Source of the DNA: Deinococcus aestuarii
GTDB taxonomy: Bacteria > Deinococcota > Deinococci > Deinococcales > Deinococcaceae
DNA length: 64,000 nucleotides
Direction: 5' to 3'
Assembly: GCF_018863415.1 (NCBI RefSeq)
Contig: NZ_JAHKSN010000019.1
Coordinates: 1-64,000 of the forward strand
The notes below the pieces were generated by a model. The model ran no database searches. It saw only the letters and a list, made by a program, of their open reading frames with translations, and was not told the DNA's origin. The position numbers and the translations under genes were made by a program. Numbering within the stretch: the first letter of the stretch is position 1; every line of letters starts with the position of its first letter. Of this stretch, positions 8,327 through 16,722 are shown one piece after another.

Positions 8327-9628
8327 TCATGCCGGTTGAAGCTCACGGTGCTCAGAGGAGACACGTTGGAATCGGTAGGCGCGGGCATTGAGATACGCTG
8401 CACACAGGCCCAGCATGAAATTCCAGTCGGGGGAGGTGAACACGATGGTGTAGCTGCCCACGAGGGCGATAAACAGGGTCGTGAAGGCGAAGGGCAGCAC
8501 CCAGCGCCCACGGGCCCACACGGCGCGCGCGAGCGGCTGCACGATGCCGAAGATCACCAGGAGCCCCAGCCCGACGTAACCGAAAGTCCACAGAATCGAG
8601 TGATACGAGTAGTGGAGGTCGTTGGTGGTGCCGGTGCGCAGGTCGAGGTTGCTCGGAATCAGGGTGTTCGTACCCACGCCCAGCACGCGTTCCTGGTCGT
8701 CGTTGACCAGGGTGAAGGCAAGGTCCGCCTGCCGCTCGCGCCAGTCAATGTTGGTGCGGTCGAGGCTGAGACGGTCCGAGCGCTCCAGACCCGAGAGGGC
8801 GGGGCCCAGCGACGCGCCGAGTGACGAGAAGGACAGCACCACGGCGAGGGCGCTCAGCGCCATGAGGCCGCCAAGCGTCACCCGGGCGACGCGCAGGTGC
8901 GCGGCAGGCCGTTGTACGAGCCGCACGAGGACATACAGCAGGGTCAGCGCCACGGCGAAGATGATGGTGCCGCGCGAGAACGTCACGAGCAGGGCAGTGA
9001 GGAAAAGCCCCGCCTTGAACAGCTCCGGCCACAGCCGCCTCGCCCGGCCGGCCAGCATGTTCTCGACCGACATCAGCAGCCCGAGAAACATCAGGGCCAT
9101 CCCCGGGTAGAACACCCGGGCGAGGCCCGACACCCGCTCGTAGATGCCGAAGTCATCGGCAAAGGAGGGTCCTCCCCCGCCCGCTGCCCCGGGATGCAGC
9201 CCCGGCAGGGCGAAGGCGAGCAGGGCCCGCACGGCGCCGACGAGAGCCAGCAGCATGATGACGCGTTCCACCTGATCGTCGTCGTGACGGCGGACCCACC
9301 ACCACACGAAGGGCACCAGGAGAAAGCCCGCGAACTTGTACAGGTAGACGAAGGCGCCTGTGGTCGGTGCGCCCGTGGCCCAGAAAGAGGCGAAGTGCGC
9401 GTATGGCAGCAGCCCCAGCAGCACCAGCCCGAAGAGCGGAACGCGGCGGGTGCGCAAGACCGTGAAGGTCAACAGCCCCAGGGTCAGTCCCAGGAGGCCC
9501 ATCAGGGCGAGGTTGCCCAGCGTCTCATTGAGTCGCTCGGCGAACCCGAAGACCGACAGGGTGCCCAGGTACAGGCTGAACAGGGCCGCGTGCAGCCAGA
9601 AATCCACTTTACGGCGCGACAGATGCAC
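8327..9628 (-). CDS. O-antigen ligase/polymerase family membrane protein (Wzy-like)
   Basis: 433 residues with about ten transmembrane segments. A large loop (roughly residues 265-330) holds the family-typical RQADLAFTLVNDDQERVLGVGTNT region before the last membrane spans, as in the Wzy_C/O-antigen ligase family. Wzy proteins polymerise lipid-linked repeat units in the periplasm. It overlaps the 3' end of the flippase gene by 20 bp and sits with wzx and wzc, which favours polymerase over ligase. Confidence 0.85.
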   Translation of the reverse strand: MHLSRRKVDFWLHAALFSLYLGTLSVFGFAERLNETLGNLALMGLLGLTLGLLTFTVLRTRRVPLFGLVLLGLLPYAHFASFWATGAPTTGAFVYLYKFAGFLLVPFVWWWVRRHDDDQVERVIMLLALVGAVRALLAFALPGLHPGAAGGGGPSFADDFGIYERVSGLARVFYPGMALMFLGLLMSVENMLAGRARRLWPELFKAGLFLTALLVTFSRGTIIFAVALTLLYVLVRLVQRPAAHLRVARVTLGGLMALSALAVVLSFSSLGASLGPALSGLERSDRLSLDRTNIDWRERQADLAFTLVNDDQERVLGVGTNTLIPSNLDLRTGTTNDLHYSYHSILWTFGYVGLGLLVIFGIVQPLARAVWARGRWVLPFAFTTLFIALVGSYTIVFTSPDWNFMLGLCAAYLNARAYRFQRVSSEHRELQPA

Positions 9629-10907
9629 GTTCGACCTCCACGTTCTCGGGCTTCAGGCGGGTGCGCAGGGTGTGGCGGCACACCAGGGTCAGGCCCGCCA
9701 GCACCACGACCTCGCCCAGGACGACCGCCGCCGCCGTGCCCAGCAGTCCGTACGTCGGGGCCAGCAACACGATTAGGAAGGCCCCCAGCACCGTTCCGCC
9801 GATGACGGCCGTGTTAAAGAGGCGGTCGAGCCCCAGCGGCAACAGCCACAGGATGCCCAGCGACAGGTTGAGCCCGACCATCAGCGGGAGCAGCGCGAGA
9901 ATGCGCAGCACGGGAACCGAGGGAGCGAACTCGGGGCCCAGCAGCACCCTCACCCACAGGGGGGCCCCCAGCGCGACCGCCAGACACAGGACCAGCCCGG
10001 CTCCGCCCACCAGGCGGACACTCACGGGCAGGAGGGCGCGGGCCTCCGCCACGCTGCCGTGCGCGATCCGGCTGAAGCGGGGGTAAAGCGCGCGGGTGAG
10101 CGGTTGCAGCAGACCCTGGGCCGCACGGGCGATCCGGTCGGCGCCGTTGTAGTACCCCAGCAATCTGGGCTCGACGAACAGCCCCAGCAAGAAGGCGCTC
10201 CCCGTGGTGGACAACACCGCCGCCCCCGAGAACAAGAACATGCTCCAGCCCATCCGCAAGGCGGCGAACGCACGGCTCAAAGAAGGGCGCAGCAGCGGCA
10301 CCTCGCGGTGCGCGAGGATGAGGGCGAGGACGCCCGACACCACCGCCGCCGTCCCCTGCAAGATGGGGACCCACCACGCGTCTTGCGGCCCTCGCACGAA
10401 GACGAACAGCCCCGCCGTGGCGATCACCTTGGCGATCACGTCGAGGGTGGACGCCACTCCCGCGCGCTCCAGGCCCACGAAGTACCACATCAGGTTCGAG
10501 GCCTGGGCGAGGGCCGCAAAGACGCTCGCCCACAGGAGCTCGGGGTGGGCCCGCAGGGACGGCACAGTCACCGAGGCGAGCAGGGCGAGGGCGAGGGCCG
10601 GCAGCACCAGCAACAGCTTGGCGCTCATCACCCCCGACAGCAGGTCCGCGAGCCGGGCGGAGTCGCCGCGTGCCCGCGCCACCTCACGGTTCGCGGAGAG
10701 GTCGAAGCCGTACTGAAGCAGCAACCCCAGCAGCCCACCGAACGCCTGCGCAAACACCAGCAGCCCCAGCGCGGTCGGGCCGAGCATGCGGGCCAGGAAG
10801 GGCGTGGTGAGGAGCGGCAGCACGTACGTCGCCGCCTGGACCCCGAACAGGGCCGCGAGGTTCCCCAGGAAGCTGCGGCGGTCTGCCCCCGCCCCACGCT
10901 CTTCCAT
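9609..10907 (-). CDS. Oligosaccharide flippase (Wzx-like)
   Basis: 432 residues from ATG 10907; the RBS is weak, and GTG three codons upstream is an alternative. About twelve hydrophobic segments and the N-terminal pattern GVQAATYVLPLLTTPFLARM match the polysaccharide biosynthesis/MOP exporter family. Wzx flips undecaprenyl-PP-linked repeat units across the cytoplasmic membrane. It lies 73 bp downstream of the wzc-type gene and overlaps the polymerase, forming a Wzx/Wzy/Wzc set. Confidence 0.9.
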   Translation of the reverse strand: MEERGAGADRRSFLGNLAALFGVQAATYVLPLLTTPFLARMLGPTALGLLVFAQAFGGLLGLLLQYGFDLSANREVARARGDSARLADLLSGVMSAKLLLVLPALALALLASVTVPSLRAHPELLWASVFAALAQASNLMWYFVGLERAGVASTLDVIAKVIATAGLFVFVRGPQDAWWVPILQGTAAVVSGVLALILAHREVPLLRPSLSRAFAALRMGWSMFLFSGAAVLSTTGSAFLLGLFVEPRLLGYYNGADRIARAAQGLLQPLTRALYPRFSRIAHGSVAEARALLPVSVRLVGGAGLVLCLAVALGAPLWVRVLLGPEFAPSVPVLRILALLPLMVGLNLSLGILWLLPLGLDRLFNTAVIGGTVLGAFLIVLLAPTYGLLGTAAAVVLGEVVVLAGLTLVCRHTLRTRLKPENVEVERASVAP

Positions 10908-10980
10908 GAGCCCTACACCCCCGCGCCGGAAAGGGCGCGCGGTGAGGGGGCGGGCGAAGCGGCCCTGGTTGAGCGGTCGC

Positions 10981-12660
10981 TCACAAGACCCTCGACTCGG
11001 GCTTGGGGGCGGCGGCCGGGGTGGAGCGGCGGGCGTACCCGTAGCCGTAGCGGGCCACTTGACCGCGCGGGTTGACCTTGTTGAGCGCCACACCCAGCAC
11101 GTTCGCGTTCACCAGCAGCAGGGCGTCGAGCACCCGCTGCACGCTGGCGACCGACGCGCGGCCCGCCTCCAGCACGAGCAGCACGCCCGCCGCGTGGGGC
11201 GCGAGCACCAGGGGGTCCGCCACGGCGAGCGCGGGCGGGCCGTCCACCACGATCAGGTCGTACCCGGCACCCCACTGGCTCATGGCCTCGCGGAAAGCCT
11301 CCGCCGGGAGGTGGGCCTGGGTCTGGGCAGGCACGCCGGGCGCGGGGGCGAGCAGGTGCAGGTTGTCCCGCAGGCGGCGAGCCTGGGCGGTCACGGGCCG
11401 CGTCAGGGCTCCTTGCAAGTCGCGGCTCTCCTCGCCGGGGAAGGGCACGGCGCCGGGCAGGTCCACCCACTCGGCCGTCTGGGCGCCCGCCTGCCAGATG
11501 CTCGCCTGGGTGGGACGGCGCAGGTCCGCGTCGATCAAGAGCACCCGGTCACCGCTCGCCGCGCGGGCGTCGGCGATGGCGGCGCTGATGTTCGACTTGC
11601 CGTCCCCGCTGAAGAGCGAGGTCACGAGCAACACGGGCGGCTTGCGGTCGCCCCGGGGCAAGACGCTCTTGATTCCGGCGGCCAGAAAGGCCACGCTGTC
11701 AGACCAGCGGCCCTGCCGCAGCGCCACGAGGAGCGACTGGCCGCGGCGCAGCATCCGCACGCGCGGCACCTCGCCCAGCAGGCGCAGGTTGAGAAACTTG
11801 AGATCGGCGTCGGAGGCCACCATCCGGTTGACCGACGACCACACGACGAGCAGGGCGCTCAGCAGCAGCAGGACAAAAGCCCCGACGAGCACGGCGTTGC
11901 GCAGCGGCTTGGGCGCGACCGGCTGGAGGGGCACGGCGGCGGGGGCGACGATGCTCAGCGAGCCCACGACCGTCTCACGCAGGGCGGTGAGCTGATTCAG
12001 GGAGTCGAGGCGGTTGGCCCGCTGCGCCAGCAGCGTTTGTTGCAGGCTGGTCGGCGTGCCCACCACCGGCCCCGCCGCCGCCAGACGGCGTTCGACGTCG
12101 GCCAGCCGGGTGCGCAGCCCGGTGATGGCGGCGTTGACCTTCACGAGGCCGCGCTCGGTGTCCCAGTCCACCAGCGCGTCGGCGGCGAGATTCGCCAGCC
12201 GCGCGGCCACCACCGGATCACGGTGTGCCGCGCTGAGGGTGTAGGTGCCGTTGCCGTAGATGTCCGGCTGACCCGTCACGTCGAAGACCCGCCCCCGGCC
12301 GCTGGCGATGTCCTGGGCGAGGCGGTCGGCGAGCACGATGCGCTGGGCCCGGGTCAGCTCGGGGACCTCCGCCAGGCGGCGGCGCACCACGCCGAGCACG
12401 TTCTCGCTTTGCAGCGCTCCCTCGATGGCCCCGGAGGGAAGGGGCGGGGGGCTGACGGTCGTGGGGCCCAGCGCCGGGTTGTTGCTCTGCCCGCCCGAGG
12501 AGAGGATCAGGGTCTTGGCCTCGTAGATCGGCGTCTGGCGGCTGGAGAGCAGGTAGGTGACCACCCCGGCGGCCAGGGAGAGCAGGAGCACCAGCCACGC
12601 GAAGCGCTTCAGGGCGCGCAGCGGGCGCGAGAGGTCAAGATCGTCATTCATCGGGGGCAT
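10981..12660 (-). CDS. Chain-length regulator fused to BY-kinase (Wzc-type polysaccharide co-polymerase)
   Basis: 559 residues; ATG 12660 follows AGGAGGA by about 9 nt. Order: N-terminal Wzz segment with a transmembrane helix (about 20-40), periplasmic part with coiled coil (about 160-215), second transmembrane helix (about 255-275), then a cytoplasmic tyrosine-kinase ATPase. SGDGKSN near 351-357 is Walker A, LLIDADLRRP near 372 is Walker A', and DLIVVDGPP near 470 is Walker B. The tail carries three alternating tyrosines (YGYGY, 538-542), a short version of the usual tyrosine cluster. It should control EPS length through autophosphorylation. It is the first gene of the leftward operon. Confidence 0.92.
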   Translation of the reverse strand: MPPMNDDLDLSRPLRALKRFAWLVLLLSLAAGVVTYLLSSRQTPIYEAKTLILSSGGQSNNPALGPTTVSPPPLPSGAIEGALQSENVLGVVRRRLAEVPELTRAQRIVLADRLAQDIASGRGRVFDVTGQPDIYGNGTYTLSAAHRDPVVAARLANLAADALVDWDTERGLVKVNAAITGLRTRLADVERRLAAAGPVVGTPTSLQQTLLAQRANRLDSLNQLTALRETVVGSLSIVAPAAVPLQPVAPKPLRNAVLVGAFVLLLLSALLVVWSSVNRMVASDADLKFLNLRLLGEVPRVRMLRRGQSLLVALRQGRWSDSVAFLAAGIKSVLPRGDRKPPVLLVTSLFSGDGKSNISAAIADARAASGDRVLLIDADLRRPTQASIWQAGAQTAEWVDLPGAVPFPGEESRDLQGALTRPVTAQARRLRDNLHLLAPAPGVPAQTQAHLPAEAFREAMSQWGAGYDLIVVDGPPALAVADPLVLAPHAAGVLLVLEAGRASVASVQRVLDALLLVNANVLGVALNKVNPRGQVARYGYGYARRSTPAAAPKPESRVL

Positions 12661-13055
12661 GGGGGTCGGTCCTCCTGGGCGGCGGGGGTGGGGGCTGGGG
12701 CGGGCGGGAAGGGGAGCGCGGTGGGGTCACGAGCCTCGGAAGCGGGGTAGAGCGGCGGGAGGAGGCGGGTTGGTCCGGCCAAGGCGGAGCCTGCTGGCAA
12801 GACCCCCTGTTCTCCGACCTCTCGACATGAAGACTCCTTCCCCCGGTGGGGTGTGCCCCATCATGCTCAGGCCCGCCAAGTGATCAGCCGTTGCTCAGAA
12901 ACAGGGTGCGGCAAGATGCGGCCATGAGAGATGGGTGACCGGCACCCGCACGCCTTTGCCGGAGACTGGCACCTCCAGCCCGACTGTGCGTCAGCCGCTG
13001 TCACAGCCCCCTCACATTCTGCCGCCACGACGAGACTTCAAAGGAGAGCCTGTTC
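12661..13055. promoter_or_regulatory. Divergent control region between wzc and the CDP-sugar operon
   Basis: About 395 bp without a gene separates two divergent EPS operons, so it must hold both promoters. A short palindrome, TGGGG-TGTG-CCCCA, lies at 12847-12860. TTGCTC near 12891 is -35-like on the + strand, but the matching -10 is weak. Confidence 0.4.
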
Positions 13056-13100
13056 ATGACCCACACCAGACCCGCCCGCCTGTCCGGGGGCCCCTCGTGA
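13056..13100 (+). CDS. Possible 14-residue leader peptide coupled to rfbF
   Basis: AAAGGAG lies 9 nt before an ATG that opens the peptide [14 protein letters not shown]. Its TGA stop overlaps the GTG start of rfbF (GTGA). The RBS here is much better than the one in front of rfbF, so ribosomes may load at this short frame and re-initiate. It could also be fortuitous. Confidence 0.35.
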   Translation: MTHTRPARLSGGPS

Positions 13101-13867
13101 AAGCCGTCATCCTTGCCGGGGGCCTGGGCACCCGCATCAGCGAAGAGAGCACCGTCCGCCCCAAGCCGATGGTCGAGATCGGGGGTCGCCCGGTGCTGTG
13201 GCACATCATGAAAATCTACTCCGCCCACGGGGTCAATGACTTCATCATCCTGTGCGGCTACAAACAGCACATGATCAAGGAGTACTTCGCCAACTACTTC
13301 CTGCACATGTCCGACGTGACCTTCGACATGCGCACCCAAAACGCCACCTACCTGTGCAACCAGGCCGAGCCCTGGCGAGTCACCCTGGTCGACACCGGCG
13401 AGGACACCCTCACGGGCGGGCGCCTCAAGCGGGTGCGCCACTACCTCGGCGACGAGCCCTTCTGCTTCACCTACGGCGACGGCGTGGGCGACGTGGACAT
13501 CGCCAAGACCATCGAGTTCCACCGCGGCCACGGCAAACTCGCCACCATGACGGTGATGCAGCCCCCGGGGCGCTTCGGGGCCGTGAACATCGAGGACGGC
13601 GGGGCCGTGACCGCCTTCCACGAGAAGCCCGACGGCGACGGCGGCTGGATCAACGGCGGATTCTTCGTGCTGGAGCCCTCGGTGATCGATTACATCGACG
13701 GCGACCAGACCACCTGGGAGGCCGAGCCGCTCAAGGGCCTCGCGCACGACGGACAGCTCGCCGCCTACCGCCACCCCGGCTTCTGGCAGCCGATGGACAC
13801 CCTGCGCGACAAGCACTACCTCGAAGACCTCTGGAAGGCGGGCAAGGCCCCCTGGAAGACGTGGTGA
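13097..13867 (+). CDS. rfbF: Glucose-1-phosphate cytidylyltransferase
   Basis: 256 residues, the normal family length. It makes CDP-glucose from CTP and glucose-1-phosphate in the cytoplasm. The nucleotide-binding start [16 protein letters not shown] and PKPMVEIGG are clear, and [23 protein letters not shown] and [11 protein letters not shown] are RfbF-specific blocks. GTG 13097 is chosen because the family starts exactly here; the frame is open upstream but without homology. It is the first enzyme of a five-gene operon. The enzyme that normally follows, CDP-glucose 4,6-dehydratase (RfbG), is not in the window. Confidence 0.93.
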   Translation: MKAVILAGGLGTRISEESTVRPKPMVEIGGRPVLWHIMKIYSAHGVNDFIILCGYKQHMIKEYFANYFLHMSDVTFDMRTQNATYLCNQAEPWRVTLVDTGEDTLTGGRLKRVRHYLGDEPFCFTYGDGVGDVDIAKTIEFHRGHGKLATMTVMQPPGRFGAVNIEDGGAVTAFHEKPDGDGGWINGGFFVLEPSVIDYIDGDQTTWEAEPLKGLAHDGQLAAYRHPGFWQPMDTLRDKHYLEDLWKAGKAPWKTW

Positions 13868-13871
13868 GAGC

Positions 13872-15116
13872 GTGAGATACGACTTCGCGGTTATCGGCGG
13901 GGGCATTGTGGGCCTCGCCACCGCCTATGCGCTGGGCCAACGCTACCCCGACGCCCTGATCCTGGTGCTGGAGAAGGAGGAGGCCCTGGCGCAGCACCAG
14001 ACGGGCCGCAACTCGGGCGTGATCCACAGCGGCATCTACTACGCGCCGGGCAGCTTGAAAGCGCGGCTGTGTCAGGCCGGGAACGTCAGCATTCCCGAGT
14101 TCTGCGACGAGCACGGCATCCCCTACGACCGCTGCGGCAAGGTGATCGTCGCCACCCGGCCCGAGGAGCTGCCCGGCCTGGAGAAGTTGCGGCTGCGCGC
14201 CGGGGAACACGGCCTGCCCGTCCGGTCCCTGAACGCCGAGGAGGTGCGGGAGATCGAGCCGCATGTCGACGCTCTAGCGGGCCTGCACGTCGCCAGTACC
14301 GGCATCGTCGATTACACCGAGGTCTGCCTCGCCCTCGCGCGGGAGGTGGAGGGGCGCGGCGGCAAGATTCGCCTGGGCACCCGGGTGGAGGCCCTGCACC
14401 GCGACGAGCGCGGCTACCGCATCGAGACGAACGCGGGCCCCTTCGCCGCCCACTACCTCGTGAACTGCGCGGGGTTGCACAGCGACCGGATCGCGCGGAT
14501 GGCGGGCTCGGACCCCGGCTGCCGGATCGTGCCCTTCCGGGGCGAGTACTACGAGCTGCGGCCCGAGAAGCGCCACCTCGTCAAGCACCTGATCTACCCG
14601 GTGCCCAACCCCGACTTCCCCTTCCTGGGGGTACACTTCACCCGCATGATCGACGGCTCGGTCCACGCGGGGCCGAACGCGGTGCTGGCGTTTGCGCGCG
14701 AGGGGTATCACAAGACCAAGGTCGACCTGCGTGACCTCGGCGACGCGCTGAGCTACTCGGGCTTCTTGCAACTCGCGCGCAAGAACGTGGGCGAGGGGGC
14801 CAAGGAGATGTGGCGCTCGTTTTCCAAGCCCGCCTTCGTGCGCAGCCTCCAGGCCCTCATCCCCGAGGTGACGGAGAATGACGTCATTCCCAGCGAGGCG
14901 GGTGTGCGCGCCCAGGCCCTCACCCCCGACGGGAAATTGGTGGACGACTTCCTCCTCATCGACGCCCCCGCCGCCCTGCACGTCTGCAACGCGCCCTCCC
15001 CCGCCGCCACGTCGTCCCTGGAGATCGGGAAGACCATCGCCGCCCGGGTTCGCCCACCCGCCCACCTCAAGCCCGTCCCCGTCAAAGGTCTGGCCGCCGA
15101 AGGAGTGCTCGCATGA
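13872..15116 (+). CDS. FAD-dependent oxidoreductase, L-2-hydroxyglutarate oxidase (LhgO)-like
   Basis: 414 residues from GTG 13872, four bases after the rfbF stop. The Rossmann motif DFAVIGGGIVGLATAYAL and the block HQTGRNSGVIHSGIYY are those of the LhgO/DAO family, in which FAD oxidises a 2-hydroxy acid. The C-terminal FAD-contacting segment is present. A housekeeping LhgO would not be expected between nucleotide-sugar genes, and its ATGA overlap with the next gene ties it to the pathway. Its substrate may therefore be a sugar-derived hydroxy compound (inference). Confidence 0.85.
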   Translation: MRYDFAVIGGGIVGLATAYALGQRYPDALILVLEKEEALAQHQTGRNSGVIHSGIYYAPGSLKARLCQAGNVSIPEFCDEHGIPYDRCGKVIVATRPEELPGLEKLRLRAGEHGLPVRSLNAEEVREIEPHVDALAGLHVASTGIVDYTEVCLALAREVEGRGGKIRLGTRVEALHRDERGYRIETNAGPFAAHYLVNCAGLHSDRIARMAGSDPGCRIVPFRGEYYELRPEKRHLVKHLIYPVPNPDFPFLGVHFTRMIDGSVHAGPNAVLAFAREGYHKTKVDLRDLGDALSYSGFLQLARKNVGEGAKEMWRSFSKPAFVRSLQALIPEVTENDVIPSEAGVRAQALTPDGKLVDDFLLIDAPAALHVCNAPSPAATSSLEIGKTIAARVRPPAHLKPVPVKGLAAEGVLA

Positions 15117-16177
15117 AAATTCTCGTCACCGGCACCGAGGGCTACCTCGGCTCCCTGCTCGCCCCCGAACTCCTGCGCCGGGGCCATACCGTCGTCGCCG
15201 TGGACACCGGCTACTACAAGGCGGGCTGGCTGTACAACGGGACCGACACGACCGCGCTCACGTTGAACAAGGACCTGCGGCAGATCACCGCCGAGGACCT
15301 GGAGGGCGTGGAGGCCGTCGTCCATATGGCGGAGCTGTCGAACGATCCGCTGGGGCAGCTCCTCCCCAACATCACCTACGACATCAACCACGCGGGCTCG
15401 GTGCGGCTGGCGAAGCTCGCCAAGGCGGCGGGCGTCACGCGCTTCGTGTACATGTCCTCGTGCAGCGTGTACGGGGTGGGCGGGGCGGACTTCGTGGACG
15501 AGACCTCCGACGTGAACCCCCAGACCGCCTACGCGGAGTGCAAGGTGCTTGTCGAGCGCGACCTGCGGGAGATGGCGGACGACCACTTCACGCCGACGTA
15601 CATGCGCAACGCCACCGCCTTCGGTGCCTCGCCCCGGATGCGCTTCGACATCGTGCTGAACAACCTCAGCGGGCTGGCGCGCACGACGGGGGAAATCCGC
15701 ATGACCTCCGACGGCACGCCCTGGCGCCCTCTCGTGCACGCGCTCGACATCGGGCAGGCGATCATCGAAGTGCTCGAAGCCCCGCGCGAGGCCGTCCACA
15801 ACGAGGCCTTCAACATCGGCAGCACCCAGCAGAACTACCGGGTGCGCGAGATCGCGGAGATCGTGGCGGAGGCGTTCCCGGGCTGCAAGCTGTCTTTCGG
15901 CGAGAACGGGGCCGACAACCGCAGTTACCGGGTGAACTTCGACAAGATTCACGCGGCGCTGCCGAACTTCCGCTGCGCGTGGGACGCCCGGCGCGGGGCC
16001 CAGCAGCTCGCGGCCCTCTTCGAGCGGATCGACCTCCAGGCCACCGACTTCGAGTCGCGGGGCTACACCAGGCTCAAGCAGCTCGAATACCTGCTGCGGA
16101 CCGAGCAGATCGACCACGACTTCTACTGGAAGGCCGCCCCGGTGCCCCAGCCCGTCCTCGAAGGGAGGGGCGCGTGA
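15113..16177 (+). CDS. NAD-dependent epimerase/dehydratase (extended SDR)
   Basis: 354 residues. The NAD-binding motif TGTEGYLGSLLAPELL, the Ser of MSSCSVYG and the catalytic YxxxK of AYAECK near residue 144 place it in the extended SDR family acting on nucleotide sugars. It overlaps its upstream neighbour by ATGA and the downstream epimerase gene by GTGA. In this operon it is the best candidate to act on CDP-glucose or a derivative, but nothing in the sequence fixes epimerase, dehydratase or reductase activity. Confidence 0.87.
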   Translation: MKILVTGTEGYLGSLLAPELLRRGHTVVAVDTGYYKAGWLYNGTDTTALTLNKDLRQITAEDLEGVEAVVHMAELSNDPLGQLLPNITYDINHAGSVRLAKLAKAAGVTRFVYMSSCSVYGVGGADFVDETSDVNPQTAYAECKVLVERDLREMADDHFTPTYMRNATAFGASPRMRFDIVLNNLSGLARTTGEIRMTSDGTPWRPLVHALDIGQAIIEVLEAPREAVHNEAFNIGSTQQNYRVREIAEIVAEAFPGCKLSFGENGADNRSYRVNFDKIHAALPNFRCAWDARRGAQQLAALFERIDLQATDFESRGYTRLKQLEYLLRTEQIDHDFYWKAAPVPQPVLEGRGA

Positions 16178-16722
16178 TTTTCACCGAGACCAAGCTGAAG
16201 GGTGCCTTCATCATCGACCTAGAGGTCCGCGAGGACGAGCGCGGGGGATTCGCGCGCACCTTCTCGCAAGACGAGTTCGCCGCGCACGGCCTGAAGGTGG
16301 ACGTGGTGCAGGCGAACCTGAGTTACAACCACAAGGCGGGGACGCTGCGCGGGATGCACTACCAGCTCCCGCCCGCCGCCGAGACGAAGCTGGTGCGCTG
16401 CACGCGGGGCGCGATCCTCGACGTGATCGTGGACCTGCGGGAAGACTCACCCACCTACCTCCAGCACATCGCGGTCGAGCTGACCGCCGAGAACCGCCGG
16501 GCGCTGTACGTCCCCGAGCTGTTCGCGCACGGGTACCAGGCCCTGACCGACGGGGCGGAGGTCGTGTACCAGGTCAGCGAGGCGTACACCCCCGGCTACG
16601 AGCGGGGGCTGCGTCACGACGACCCGCAGTTGGGCATCCAGTGGCCGATGCCGGTGACGGTCATCTCGGCGAAGGACCAAGCTTGGACGCTGCTCTCTGA
16701 GCGTGAAGGGGTGACGACATGA
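16174..16722 (+). CDS. dTDP-4-dehydrorhamnose 3,5-epimerase (RmlC) family protein
   Basis: 182 residues from GTG 16174, with GGAGGGG upstream. The cupin epimerase signature is visible: DERGGFARTF, the His in GTLRGMHYQ, RCTRGAILDVIVDLR, and the Tyr-containing block ALYVPELFAHGYQ. RmlC-type enzymes epimerise C3 and/or C5 of a 4-keto nucleotide sugar. Context (rfbF) suggests a CDP- rather than dTDP-linked substrate. Its presence implies that a 4-keto intermediate is formed somewhere in the pathway. Confidence 0.9.
   Translation: MIFTETKLKGAFIIDLEVREDERGGFARTFSQDEFAAHGLKVDVVQANLSYNHKAGTLRGMHYQLPPAAETKLVRCTRGAILDVIVDLREDSPTYLQHIAVELTAENRRALYVPELFAHGYQALTDGAEVVYQVSEAYTPGYERGLRHDDPQLGIQWPMPVTVISAKDQAWTLLSEREGVTT

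Noticed and set aside
10786..12750. 654-codon + strand frame opposite wzx and wzc
   Set aside because: It runs across two real genes on the other strand and is rich in Arg, Gly, His and Gln as expected of an antisense frame.
13872..15116. Housekeeping 2-hydroxyglutarate oxidase unrelated to neighbours
   Set aside because: The 4-bp gap after rfbF and ATGA overlap with the next gene make a pathway role more likely, though family membership alone would allow the housekeeping reading.
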